Source: Pelargonium nanum
Taxonomy: Eukaryota > Streptophyta > Magnoliopsida > Geraniales > Geraniaceae
Assembly: GCA_036897485.1 (NCBI GenBank)
Contig: JAYMTF010000027.1
Span: forward strand, 1-64,000
DNA length: 64,000 nucleotides
Direction: 5' to 3'
Each line of letters begins with the position of its first letter. The first letter of the stretch is position 1. The notes under the pieces are model-generated. The model ran no database searches. It saw nothing but the letters and a program-made list of their open reading frames with translations, and was not told where the DNA came from. A program made the position numbers and the translations under genes. Shown piece by piece: positions 11,433 to 22,095 of the stretch.

Positions 11433-11960
11433 TCCTCCAAATCCTCCACTCAAGATCAACAAAACAGATATTCAAATCCTATAAAATCACACAAAATGCA
11501 AAATTAATCAGAATTGGTAATCACAGAGCGACATTTCATGTAAATTCGCAGACATTTAAGCTCAAAACTTCCCCAATATCAGCATAGGAAAAAAAAATCA
11601 AATCTTTTTCAAAATTACAGATTCAATAAACCATATCATAAACATCTACAAGAACCCAGAATTGATCTGAACAGTAAAGTGAAGCAAATCAAATGATTCA
11701 CAGTAGAGAGAGAAAAAAAGTGGTTAGGGACTGACCTGTGAAGATGGAGATGGAGTTAGAGAGAGAAAATGAGCTGTGAGGAGAGAGAGAGCTAGGGAGA
11801 AATGAGAAGTAGAGTAGAGAGTAATAGCATAGTGGAGATCGCCAAGAAATATCTGGAATTTCGAATTTGGGATTAAAAAATTTGAAACCCTAAATTACAT
11901 TTTCGCAGCAATTTGGTGGAGGTGGTTGATTTATCCGGAACTAAACGGCGTCGTTTTCAT
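11433..11960 (-). promoter_or_regulatory. Leader and proximal promoter of the 434-aa tail-only gene
   Basis: A 5'-UTR intron runs from the donor CTTCACAG|GTCAGTCCC at about 11736 to an acceptor just above the ATG at 11432. Upstream comes a GA-rich transcribed leader, then gagatcgccaagaaatatct, ttgaaaccctaaatta (a telo-box-like AAACCCTAA) and acggcgtcgttttcat. The block from about 11720 to 11960 is strongly similar to 14590-14845 above the second tail-only gene. Confidence 0.6.
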
Positions 11961-12930
11961 CCATCCTTACCATATTTGGAAATGTTTTATTAAAAAAAAA
12001 CTATTGTTAATTTTTTATTATTTATTTTACTCTCTTTGTTTGATTATTACAAAAAGTAAATGAAGTGAGTTTAGAATCAATTTTTCTTCATTTATTTATA
12101 ATAAAGCCTACATGTTACACATAATTTGAGATAAGTAAGTCAATTAATCACATATAATTTTGTGATTAATTTTTTACTCATTTAATCTCAAAATAAATGA
12201 TACGATCCACATGTTTTTATTTTTTTTATTTTCAAATAGATGTTTAGTATTCGTTTAAAAAAAAATCCCAACTTGAAACTCAAATTGCTAGAACTAGTAT
12301 ACACCAAAAGCCAGACCTAATCTATTCAACCGTTTAAAATTTTTATATGGACCAGTTTCGGAACAACCCCACTTGTGCCTTGAGTACAACTATCAATTTA
12401 GACTTGAACTCGCGGACTCACAATAATTGTCCTGTATTTTACGAGTTTGGGTCGTAAAAAATAGACACGATCAATTTTTGGAGTTGAGTCGGCCAAACTC
12501 ACCCATGTGGGTTGGATTTGGGTTAAGCTTGTTCAACCCAAACCCAATAAAACTCAACCGAAACCCGAATTGCAAGCTCTACTCCAAAATATCCAAACAT
12601 TGTTATAGTTCCTAAAATTGCAAGAAATCTTGGAAACTCACTCAACCAGATCACACTACAACCATGAAAAACAAGAACAATATGATGGGTACACATAAAC
12701 TCATTCATCCATAGACACTCAGCAACATTCATTTGCAATCCATACAAAATGTTCACTTTTTCTATCAATACATATATATAAGCAACCTAAGAGCAAAAGT
12801 TATGCTAATACATTGTTCCCATCAAGCAATAGCAACCTAATTCAGTTCGAATATTGCAGAAAACAGGCCATCAATGGAAAACATAGCGAGAATGAAAATG
12901 GAGGAACTCACATTGAGCATAAGCCTTGTC
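11961..12930. other. Intergenic between the two tail-only genes
   Basis: AT-rich DNA with no supported gene. Bases 12400-12590 contain a decayed dispersed repeat made of 'acccgaa', 'ggttggatttgggtt' and 'caacccaaacccaa' words, related in style to 9290-9475, 56360-56610 and 57890-58125. Confidence 0.45.
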
Positions 12931-13806
12931 CTATCCTATAAGTCTAGGGGAATCTTTATATACGTTGTAACTTGCCATTCTCTTGAAATGCCCTTTCCTA
13001 TACTTCTCTTCAAATTCTGGGGTTCTCAAGATCTTTTTCACTCCCGCCATAATTTCACGCTCTATCTTTGCCAGCCTAGGGTAGGCTGACACGTCACGGG
13101 CCCTTCTCGCCTCTGTCATCTCTTTGCCCAGTGCCAACATCTTGCAACTCAGCTCCGGAGTGGTTCGTATAACACTGTCAATTCTCACATCAACGTCGTG
13201 TATCAGTTCATACGCCCCCTTTTCGAATTCCCAAGTGTACATCCTCTCCGCGAGGTATCTTGCTTTCTCTTTTACAAAATTGGGACTCCACATACCAATA
13301 CTATCGAGAGCCGCAGCCAGTCTCTGCTCTATCCTTTTCAACTCAAGGGCGTACAAGTACAGCACTTCACGGTCTACTTCTGCTATCGTCTTCGCCTTAG
13401 ATATCTTAATCATTCTCTTCAATTTGCGGAACTTTTCCCGTGTTTCGTGATCATCCACGATCTCTCCAAACTTCGCATTAATTAGATCCGGCAATGTTGG
13501 AGGAGGATTAGAGCTTTGTCCGGTTGGAAATACCTGTCACAAAGTAAAGCAAAGCATTGGTACAGTTGGAAAGGGAACTGAAAGGAAATGGAACACACCG
13601 TAAATCACTACATCCACCTGAGGCGGTGGCTCATGAAAAACAGCCTTGACTGTCAAATTCCGACTAGTTTGAAATTGCGATCTTCCGGGAATCGTCAAAG
13701 TGGTTCCTGTGGTCATATTCACACCACCATTGCTAGAGCTCCAAAACAGAGAAGAGGCTGAAACCGTGCCAGTGAAAATCGCCGGAGAACGAGATATCAA
13801 TGCCAT
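12931..13806 (-). CDS. Second plastid-targeted alpha-carboxyltransferase tail-domain protein (263 aa)
   Basis: Two exons on the minus strand, 13806-13618 and 13533-12931, join in phase 0 across an 84-base intron. Exon 1 (63 residues, MALISRSPAIF..., Ser/Thr-rich, no acids until a His-Glu pair near residue 58) looks like a plastid transit peptide and starts with the same MAL[VI]SR as its neighbour at 11432. Exon 2 aligns with the distal half of the accA tail: KFGEIVDDHETREKFRKLKR against [20 protein letters not shown], and RIDSVIRTTPELSCKM against [16 protein letters not shown]. There is no catalytic domain. The protein is nearly all charged helix. It keeps a different part of the tail than the 434-residue gene stresses, so the two may be subfunctionalised pieces. 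It could equally be a redundant or decaying duplicate, but the frame is open throughout and the splice sites are good. Function unknown; association with plastid ACCase is inference. Confidence 0.8.
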
Positions 13807-14845
13807 TCCTCCAAATTTTCCACTAAAAAGTACAACCTAACAAACAGATATTCCAAAACAACATAGCTAAATAAAATGAAAAGGTGAAACATTTCACAAT
13901 CACACAACAGAAGTATATGAAAAGGCAACCATTGTTGGATTTAACTTCTATCCGTATAGCAGGATCTAATCAGCGGAAAGAAAAGGAACTATTAAGGTAG
14001 CGTTTAGGTTTTTTTTTTATTTTTGGAATAGGAATGAGAATGAAAAATGCTAACGAAACTTCAGAGCAATTCTCATGACCGAAAAATCCTAATCCAAACA
14101 TGAACAATGACATTCCCATTCCCATTCCTGAAAAGAATTATATAACATGAACATGAAAATTCATAAAGAAAAAGAAAACTTTTAATAAACAAATAGATCT
14201 CCAGAAAAGATGACAGATTCCAAACCCAACAAAGAATATAATCAAAATTCAATTCACTCAACAACAGAAGAAAACCAGAAAAAAAAATCACAATCACATA
14301 GCAAATAAGCTCCAAGTGTTGAAACAATTTACATATAAACCCTCAAAATAAGTGATTAGAGAGGAACAAACTATGTAAATTTATAGCAAATTAGCTCCAA
14401 ATGTACCCAATATCAGGATCAGATCAGCATACAAAAAAATCATATCTTTTTTCAAAATTACAGAGTAAACAATGTTGAAAAACTAATATTCAGAGAAAAA
14501 TTGAAGCTTTAAGCATCTACTACTACTATTACCCAGAATTGAGCTGAACAGTAAAGTAAAGCAAATCAAATGATTCAGAGTGGAGAAAAAAGAAGGATTT
14601 GGGACTGACCTGTGAAGTGAAGATGGAGATGAAGTTAGAGAGAGAAAGTGAGCTGCGAGGAGAGAGAGAGAAAGCTACGGAGCTATGAGAAGTAGAGTCG
14701 AAATGAGGAGAGCATTGTGGAGATCGCCAAGAAAATATCTGGATTTTCGAAATTGGGATTAAATAATTGAAGCCCTAATTTCATTTTCGCAGAATTTGTT
14801 GGGGGGTGGGTGATTTTATCCGTAACAAAACGGCATCGTTTTGCA
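13807..14845 (-). promoter_or_regulatory. Leader, 5'-UTR intron and promoter of the 263-aa tail-only gene
   Basis: The donor CTTCACAG|GTCAGTCCC lies at about 14609 and the intron runs down to just above the ATG at 13806, about 790 bases. It is longer than in its sister gene partly because of a MITE at about 13994-14132. The leader and promoter (about 14590-14845) repeat those of the 434-residue gene: gaagatggagatg, gagatcgccaagaaa, ccctaattt, attttcgcag and acggcatcgttttgca. Confidence 0.6.
13994..14132. mobile_element. Tourist-like MITE, partial
   Basis: It begins with taa followed by ggtagcgtttagg and contains ggaatgagaatgaaaaatg and cctaatccaaacatgaacaa, the hallmarks of a short family that recurs at 21838, 23388, 47222 and 48853. 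It sits in the 5'-UTR intron of the 263-aa gene. The right end is not clear. Confidence 0.5.
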
Positions 14846-14869
14846 TTGTTCTATATGAAGTTACCAATT

Positions 14870-14990
14870 TTGGTCATGACTCGTGTCACGATACGAACAC
14901 GACATGGAGTTAAATTAGTTTGGGTTCATATAGACTAACTCAACCATATGACTATTGGGTCGTGTTCGTGTTCCTGCCAGGCCACATGTG
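14870..14990. repeat. Decayed copy of the cacgac-rich dispersed repeat
   Basis: Contains cgtgtcacgatacgaacacg and gggtcgtgttcgtgttcc, as in 7490-7960. It lies directly before the duplicated Josephin promoter. Confidence 0.5.
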
Positions 14991-15030
14991 GCGTTCCAAA
15001 TGACTAGTTTTAGTTTAATTGTAACTAAAA

Positions 15031-15630
15031 ATTCGAGTTTCAAGTCGAAAAAGTCTAATCTGAACCCGACCCAAAAAAGTTGGAGGTCTCGGGTTTTACA
15101 TGTAAAACATGCTAGGTTGCTCGGCTCGACCAGTACTTCAAAAATGCATATAAGATTTTGGGTGTCCACGAGTTCTGATAAAAATGCCACCTTTGAGTGA
15201 TAACACACATGCAAAGCCGTTTTTTCGCACGCTCTGACACAAACGTCTCTCTCTCACACAGTCTCTTGTTGAGAGAGACAAAACAAAAGCGGAGAGAAAC
15301 TGAAAAAGAAATTTTTACCCAATTCGAGTTTCAAATCGAAAAAGTCTGATATGAACCCAACCTAAAAAAGTTGGGTCTCGGGTTTTATGGTAAAACGTGC
15401 GAGGTTGCTCGGCTTGACCGGCAAAAGTTCCCTATACTTCAAAAACGCGGATAAGATTTTGGGTGTCCACGGGATCGGATAAAAATGCCACCTTTGAGTG
15501 ATAACACACGTGCAAAGCCGTTTCTCGCACGCGCTGACACAAACGTCTCTCTCTCACACAGTCTCTGGTTGAGAGAGACAGAGTAAAAGCGGAGAGAAAC
15601 TGAAAAAGATCAAATTTTTACCCAATTTCG
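15031..15630 (+). repeat. Tandem duplication of the Josephin-gene promoter/leader (about 300 bp x 2)
   Basis: Copy 1 (15031-15321) and copy 2 (15322-15630) share attcgagtttcaa, gaaaaagtct, gataagattttgggtgtcca (with small changes), aaaaatgccacctttgagtg, ataacacac, tgcaaagccg, acaaacgtctctctctcaca and gcggagagaaactgaaaaag. Copy 2 runs into the 5' leader, so the transcription start probably lies in or just after it, and copy 1 may be a second start. One difference is the spacer 'gcaaaagttccctata', present only in copy 2. Confidence 0.85.
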
Positions 15631-15784
15631 AATCTCAGTCTCATTTTCTCGCCACCGAAACAATCTGCAATCTGATTTACACAATCGAAATCAGCAAAAA
15701 TTTCAGAAATTACGTGCCAGAATCTGAATCATCTTCGCCAGAAGATTCTAGGGTTTTGCAGGTACCGGTTGTGACACAGAATCA

Positions 15785-18614
15785 ATGGACGGACCGAGCA
15801 ACGGAGGCATGTTGTACCACGAGGTACAAGAGTCGAAGCTCTGCGCCGTGCATTGCGTCAACACCGTCCTCCAGGGCCCTTTCTTCTCCGAATTCGATTT
15901 GGCCGCTCTCGCCTCCGATCTCGATCGCAAGGAGCGCCAGATGATGCACCAGGGCGGCGCCTCCGCCGCCGCCGGAGATTTTCTCTCCGAGGAGTCTCAC
16001 AATGTCTCCTTGGACGGCGATTTCAGCATCCAGGTTCTTCCCTTACATCAAACCCCATTTTACATTTCTCGTTAAAATTCCAAATTTTGCTGTTGATGGA
16101 TTGTGTATCTGTATGTTCTTTCTATGAGAAAGGAGCTGTGAAAGGCTCAGTTGAGCTGAAAGTTATCATTTTGTTGAGTTTTGAGCACAATTAGGGGAAA
16201 AAGTTTGATTTTTTATATTCTGTTCTTACATTTGGTTTGGTGTCAAGCTTAACTTAGGTTGGTATTTCAATTTGTGTGTTTTACTTACATTTAACATGTA
16301 TGAGTTCTTGTGAAGTATCTAATTCTTCGATCCATGATGTTTCTATTTACAGTAAGAATTCTTTGGTGTGCTAGCAGAGGGATTGTTTAATTTTGCATGT
16401 TTTTAGTTTCGGTGATTGGAGAGGCCAGAAAGAGAGAAATGTCGGAACATACGATCTGGCTGATAAACCGAACCTAGTAATTCTATTATGAACTTATGTT
16501 CTATTAAGAGTATCCTTTCTGGTTTAGCCGGTTGTTTGCTTTTAGTTTCATAGATTACCTCAACTTTGACAGAGAACACCTTATTTATCTGCTTGAGGGT
16601 TCAAACTATTCACGCATCTACTCTATAGAGCCTTCTCCCTATGTTTTAGTTCTTTCGATTCTTATGGTAAACCATCTTTCTGAAAAATCACTTCTTTATA
16701 TGTTCATTCACTTTCACTCTCAATAAAGTTTTTTTATTTTTATTTTTTATTGTTTTCTTATTCACATTTGCTCATTGTTGATGCAATCTCATCCTTAATG
16801 GTTATTGTGAGACATTCTACAGAACCTACGGATGTGGCATTTAGAAAACCATCAACTGTAATTTGAGTCTAAAAGTAATAAAGAAATTATCAGTAGAGAT
16901 TGGGTGTTTCTCTAATTCTTACTTGAGTTGCATTTAGGAAGGCTATTTGGCGTGAATGAATATCACACCATGAGGGCATGTGAAACACTTGTTTTTCTAT
17001 GCCTGATACTAACTGAAAGTGGTTTGGAAATCTGAACTTTTGCTTGTCATGACCTACGTTTCTATTTACATTATAGATTCATTTGACACTTTTTTGATCT
17101 TCCAATGCATGAGGAAAAGAGCACTGCTGGTATACCGATGCTATCTTATAATGTTTTGTACTTTTGTTGGTGAACTCTAAAAGAAGCACATTATGCCAAA
17201 TAAACACTTTAGAGCAATAATTGAAGGAATTAACTGTTAAATTATCTCAGTGCTCTTCACTTTACATGAGTGCATTCTCTGCTCAATAAACTGAAATTAT
17301 GTAAGGGGAAACTTCACACAAGTACTCTAAACTATGCACCATCATCGGTTGGGTACCCTGGCATCATCTAACTCCCCACTTCAAGATATCATTCTCATTC
17401 TAATATCATTAGTATTAGTGCTGGAATGATATTAAACCCTCGTATAAATTCATGTTATGAGGTAGGGTTTTCATTTGTGCTTCACTCCATCTCACAACAA
17501 TTGAGTGTATTTGATCCAGTAAATACACTTTGAACAATTTTCTTGCCATTCATTTTCAATCATTTAATTCGTAGTTTCCTTTTTTTTCTTTCTCGGGTCA
17601 TATTTAATGATGAATCTCTAGCTGTTAAATGTAGCATTGGATATCTTCATCAATTTCTGACCATCTATAGTTTGTTTCTTTTTGTATCGAAACAAGACTC
17701 TTATTATTTCTTATGCACCCTAACCCTGTTTCCATATTCTATAGTTTTAGTGCCTTATCTCGAGTAAGGGATGAACAAATGAGCACAAGGAAGCAATTTC
17801 TTCCAATTTGTTATATTTTGTGGTCCGGACTAGATCTTATCTTCTTATCATCAGCACATTATCATCTATGATACATATTTATATTATTCCTTAGCACATC
17901 ATTACATTTGAAGTGGAAATGCCCCGCTTTTGCAATTACTCGCTGGAAATGAGTGCACAAATAAGAGTGTTGTGTCAACGTTCTCCTGATTTTTGCTCCA
18001 TGATTTGCTTGCAGGTTTTGCAAAAGGCTTTAGAGGTGTGGGATCTGCAAGTTATTCCCCTAGACTGTCCAGTTGCCGAGCCAGCCCAGATAGACCCCGA
18101 GCTCGAAAATGCATTTATCTGTCATTTGCAGGACCATTGGTTCTGTATCAGAAAGGTAAACGGGGAATGGTATAATTTCGACAGTCTCTATGCAGCCCCA
18201 CAGCACCTCTCCAAGTTCTATCTCTCGGCTTATCTAGACTCTTTGAAAGGCTTCGGCTGGAGCATTTTCCTCGTCAGAGGAAACTTCCCGCGAGAGTGCC
18301 CTATGTCATCCTCCGAAGCTTCCAACGGTTATGGGCAGTGGCTATCGCCAGAAGATGCTGAGAGAATAACAAAGTCCTGCAACTCTACACAGGTTCCTCC
18401 TCAGCGAGCCAACGCAACTCAACAACAATCTTCCGATCCTCTTCTCTCACTTGTGGAAGCGGAACTGCTCTCGGACATGGAGGACGAGGACTTGAAGGCC
18501 GCAATAGCTGCGAGCCTGATGGATTCAACTCCAGCCGTCCCCAGTCCTCAAGAAGTTGCTCAAGTTAGCGCCTCGCCGGACCAAAACCAAGACAGCAAAG
18601 ACAAAGTAGCATGA
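15785..18614 (+). CDS. Josephin-domain deubiquitinase, ataxin-3-like (282 aa)
   Basis: Cysteine protease of the Machado-Joseph disease class that edits ubiquitin chains in nucleus and cytosol. Exons 15785-16033 and 18015-18614 join in phase 0 around a 1.98-kb intron. The N-terminus has the nucleophile box SKLCAVHCVNTVLQGP with Cys20. The catalytic His is His124 in DHWFCIRKVNGEWYNFDSL, and Asp139 stands where human ataxin-3 has Asn. The C-terminal region after about residue 180 is low complexity with Gln/Ser runs and a ubiquitin-interacting motif at about 238-255 (EDEDLKAAIAASL). There is no long polyglutamine tract, only QQQ near residue 219. The start ATG at 15785 precedes the Josephin fold directly. 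From memory the Arabidopsis counterpart At3g54130 sits beside a reticulon and UCP1, as here. The duplicated promoter upstream may give two transcription starts. Confidence 0.93.
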
Positions 18615-19626
18615 AAGAAGAAACATTCTTTTAGGTTTTACCTTTTGTTGTTTACGGGTTGAGGGACAATGACTTATGTATTGTCAGGTTAGGTGGTTAA
18701 AACACACTGTTCTTGGCAATGAGGTTCAGTTATATTGTGCAGTATACACAGCAAATCTTGATACTTTGTCAAGAGTCTTGTTAAAACAGTTGTAAAAGCT
18801 TCATTTTCTGAGAAATAACCTTGCAGCTGTGCTGTTGGATGATTAACATTTTTTGTGGGTTTTTTTTCTTCGACTTTTCGCGTTAAGCTTATATTCTCAC
18901 TATCATTTTTCTTGTTCTAGTTCTTGTTAGAGTTTGTGCTTTAATTTTACAGGTTCAGTTTTGGGTTCCCAGAATAGGAGGCCAAGAAATGAAAAAAAAT
19001 TATCTATAAGAAAACAGGTTCCATAATGCCCAGATGTTTTCTTATAGAAACTAAGGTAGATTATATTCTCTATCAGTTTTTCATCTTCTAAAAATTGATG
19101 ACTTGAGTGCAAGAATCCAAGATACATGTAAAGTGGTTTGCATACAATTATCTGTGAAATTTTAAACATTTATCAGTGCATAAATATAAGTAGTAAAAAG
19201 ATTATACTTAATCTACCAAAAAAAAAAAAAAATTATACTTCATAAAACAAAAGGTTATTGAATTTGCAATTATTAATGAATATACTATTTAGGATGACAT
19301 AGGAAAATAGGTGGAAAACAAAAAACAATGGGTGGCATGACACTTTTAGGCTGGAAGCTGACACCACCAACCACACCTTTCTATAGACATCCATCATTTT
19401 TATTTTTTTTATTTTACAAGTTTTTACTATTTTTATTACTTATTTCATGATTTTTTATGCCACCACCTGAAAAATATATTAAAATTGTTAAACAAACAAA
19501 AGAGGGTCTGATAAAATAAAAAAAGGCTAACACAAGCTCTTGCCTCTCTTTCTCATTGGATCATCCCAAAATTAGCCACCTCAGTCTCTGAGGTTCTTGA
19601 GGATCCAAATCTGCTTTTATTAGAAA
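18615..19626. other. 3' flank of the Josephin gene and promoter of the reticulon gene
   Basis: No additional gene is supported. The first 250 bases are probably 3' UTR. The rest is AT-rich with A and T runs. The leader of the reticulon gene is probably within about 19540-19626 (ctcttgcctctctttctc). Confidence 0.45.
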
Positions 19627-21446
19627 ATGGGTTCATCAGATCGGCTGTTTAACAGACAAAGAACTGTTCATCAGATCCTTGGAGCTGGTCTTGGTAAGTT
19701 ACAATTATAAAATTATTCAGTACCCATAAAAGAGCTTTCTTTTTCAGTTCATTTACATAATTTGGATTTGGGAAGTGATGTTCATTTAATTGTATTTGAT
19801 GTATTGTTTTTGACATTTAGCATAGTTGATTGTTATAACCCAGGATTCAAAATCTGTTCTTTTGTGCTTCAATTGTGGATTTTGAGCTTGACCCTTTTGA
19901 AGAATTGAAATGTTGCTCTTGAATTTGGTGCAATTATGGTTTTGGGTTTTAGGGTTTCATTTTCAGGAATACTTTGACATTTAGCATAGTTGATGCTTGA
20001 TTGTAATAACCCAGGATTCAAAATCTGTTCTTTTTTGCTTCAATTGTGGTTTTTGAGCTTGACCCTTTTGAAGAACTGAAATGTTGTTCTTGATTTTGCT
20101 ACAATTAGGGTTTTCGGTTTTAGGGATTTATTTTCTTGAATCCTTGTATTGTTTTGAACAGTTGCAGATGTGATACTATGGAGGCAAAAGAATCTGACAG
20201 TGGGGATTTTGTTAGTGACTCTGGCTGTTTGGGTGGTCTTTGAGAGATCTGGTTACACTCTCTTGACTCTTGTCTCTAGTGTTCTTCTACTCCTAGCCAC
20301 CATTCTCTTTCTCTGGGCCAAATCTGCAGCAATTCTCAACAGGTAAATTTACAAACAGTACTGATTGGTTCACTGTAATTGGATCTTGTTCAGTGTTTCG
20401 TGAACTCTGTAAAAAATGACAATCTTGCAATTCTGTACCCATTGTTACTTGTTAGTGATTTGCATTCCCTTGTTCTTGTCAGCGTTGTACTGATTCGGGT
20501 ACCTCCTTGATTGTCCTTTTTTAGTGTTAGTCCCTGTTATGTTTTTGGGCGTAACTATAATTGCATACCCCTATTAGGATTCCAATTTAGCTAGCTCTAA
20601 CTCTAATTGAGCTGACCCGGATATTGTTCTAGTAGTATCATCATAATCATCTTCTTCTTAAACTTTTGCTTTTAACACGAGTGAAGCTTAGGGCGTGCTG
20701 TGAGCTGAGATATTGTGCAGACTTTGTTTCGTTATTTGATCGACCTGTGTAGTTTGAAGGATCAATCCCAAGAGTTTCAGTTTCAGTTTCAGCTATAAAA
20801 TTGACGACTTGGTTTGATGCTGCTATTGAGTGTTGCTTCTTGCTCTCAAGACTTCATATGAAAGATGTTACACAAATATAGCTGAACATTTTTATTGATT
20901 ACTTCATTTGACACAGCAATGCATACTGATGCCTGAACAATGCTCATTGTCACTTTTGTTTATCATCTCCATGTTGAACAGACCTGCGCCGCCTATACCT
21001 GACTTGTATCTATCAGAAGAGCTAGTGAACGAAACGGCAGCTTCAATTCGCGCTCATGCAAATGCTTTCCTCTCAGCATCCCAAGATATTGCTCTTGGCA
21101 AGAACTCAAGGCTGTTCTTCAGAGTAGCTTCATACCTGTTGCTGATAGCCATTGTTGGCAGCTTCACTGATTTCCTTACTTTAGGCTACACCAGTAAGTT
21201 TCAGTCTACTCAACCAGAACATGTACATTTTTATCTATTCAATCATAAACAATCTCTTATTCTCCATTTCCATTTTTTGCAGGCCTTGTTTTTGTTCTCA
21301 CGGTTCCAGCCCTCTACGAGAGATTTGAAGATCATATCGATAGATACATCATTGCGGCATATAGGAAAATGCAGGAGTTGTATGTGAAATTAGATGTGGA
21401 GCATGGGATTGGAAGATGGATAATGGAGAAGAAAAAACTAAGCTAG
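19627..21446 (+). CDS. Reticulon-like protein, RTNLB type (207 aa)
   Basis: Reticulons shape endoplasmic reticulum tubules by wedging two long hydrophobic hairpins into the membrane. Exons 19627-19693, 20162-20342, 20982-21193 and 21283-21446 agree in phase. The protein starts MGSSDRLFNRQRTVHQILG, then VADVILWR, the typical entry to the reticulon homology domain. The first hairpin covers about residues 33-78 (VGILLVTLAVWVVFERSGY ... VSSVLLLLATILFLWA). The second includes YLLLIAIVGSFTDFLTLGYT and LVFVLTVPALYERFEDHID. The C-terminus is short and basic (WIMEKKKLS). The N-terminal extension is only about 16 residues, which places it in the short plant subgroup. It lies between the Josephin gene and the HAKAI gene. 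Intron 1 contains a 165-bp tandem duplication. Confidence 0.93.
19808..20143. repeat. Tandem duplication (about 165 bp x 2) in reticulon intron 1
   Basis: Copies at about 19813-19975 and 19977-20143 share catttagcatagttgat, aacccaggattcaaaatctg, ttgagcttgacccttttgaa and gttttagggttt-like words. Both lie wholly in the intron and do not include a splice site. Confidence 0.85.
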
Positions 21447-21837
21447 CCTCTCCAGGGTTTGATGGGATCTTTACTATGATTTTGGGGTGCAAAAAAATGT
21501 TGAGAACTCTCTGTTCTTTTGATCTTGATTTCCAGGGGTGGGGATGTACAGGTTTTGCCTGGGAAAATGTTGTTTTTGGAATTGGTAAATTGTTGTGTAT
21601 GTGAATGTGAGCATTTATACCAGTTTTGGCTCAAGCTTTATGGTCAAACTCAGAACAAAAATAGTAAAAACTGAATCAAAAGCTATTTTTTTTTGACGTA
21701 AATTGCATGAACAAGAACAAAGAAGTGATAAACACCTATATGGTCATGAAGTTTGTTCATCACTTCATGCAGACATGATATGGTTTCTGGTTTGCTTCAC
21801 AGGACAATCTAATAAATTTGGAAAAGTACTCTTAGGT

Positions 21838-21945
21838 AGTGTTCGGATTCAATTTTCAGGAAAGGGAATGACAATCAAGAATCATGCAAACAAAATCATG
21901 ATCTAAACATGAAGAATGTGAATCTCATTTCTTATACGCAAATTT
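21838..21945. mobile_element. Tourist-like MITE, partial copy
   Basis: Begins TTA then GGTAGTGTTCGGATTCA and contains aagggaatgacaatcaagaa and tctaaacatgaagaatgtga, like the copies at 23388 and 48853. The right terminal repeat is not visible. It lies downstream of the reticulon gene. Confidence 0.45.
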
Positions 21946-22095
21946 TCTATGTTGCCAAGAATGCCAAAGAGAACCAATATTAGCAATAAAAGCAACCTGG
22001 ATTTGTGAACAAATGCATTCATAAATTAGAAGATTGTGATACCGTGATAAAAAAAAGGTTCTCGAGGAAAAGAAAAATACATGATGATGCAGCAA

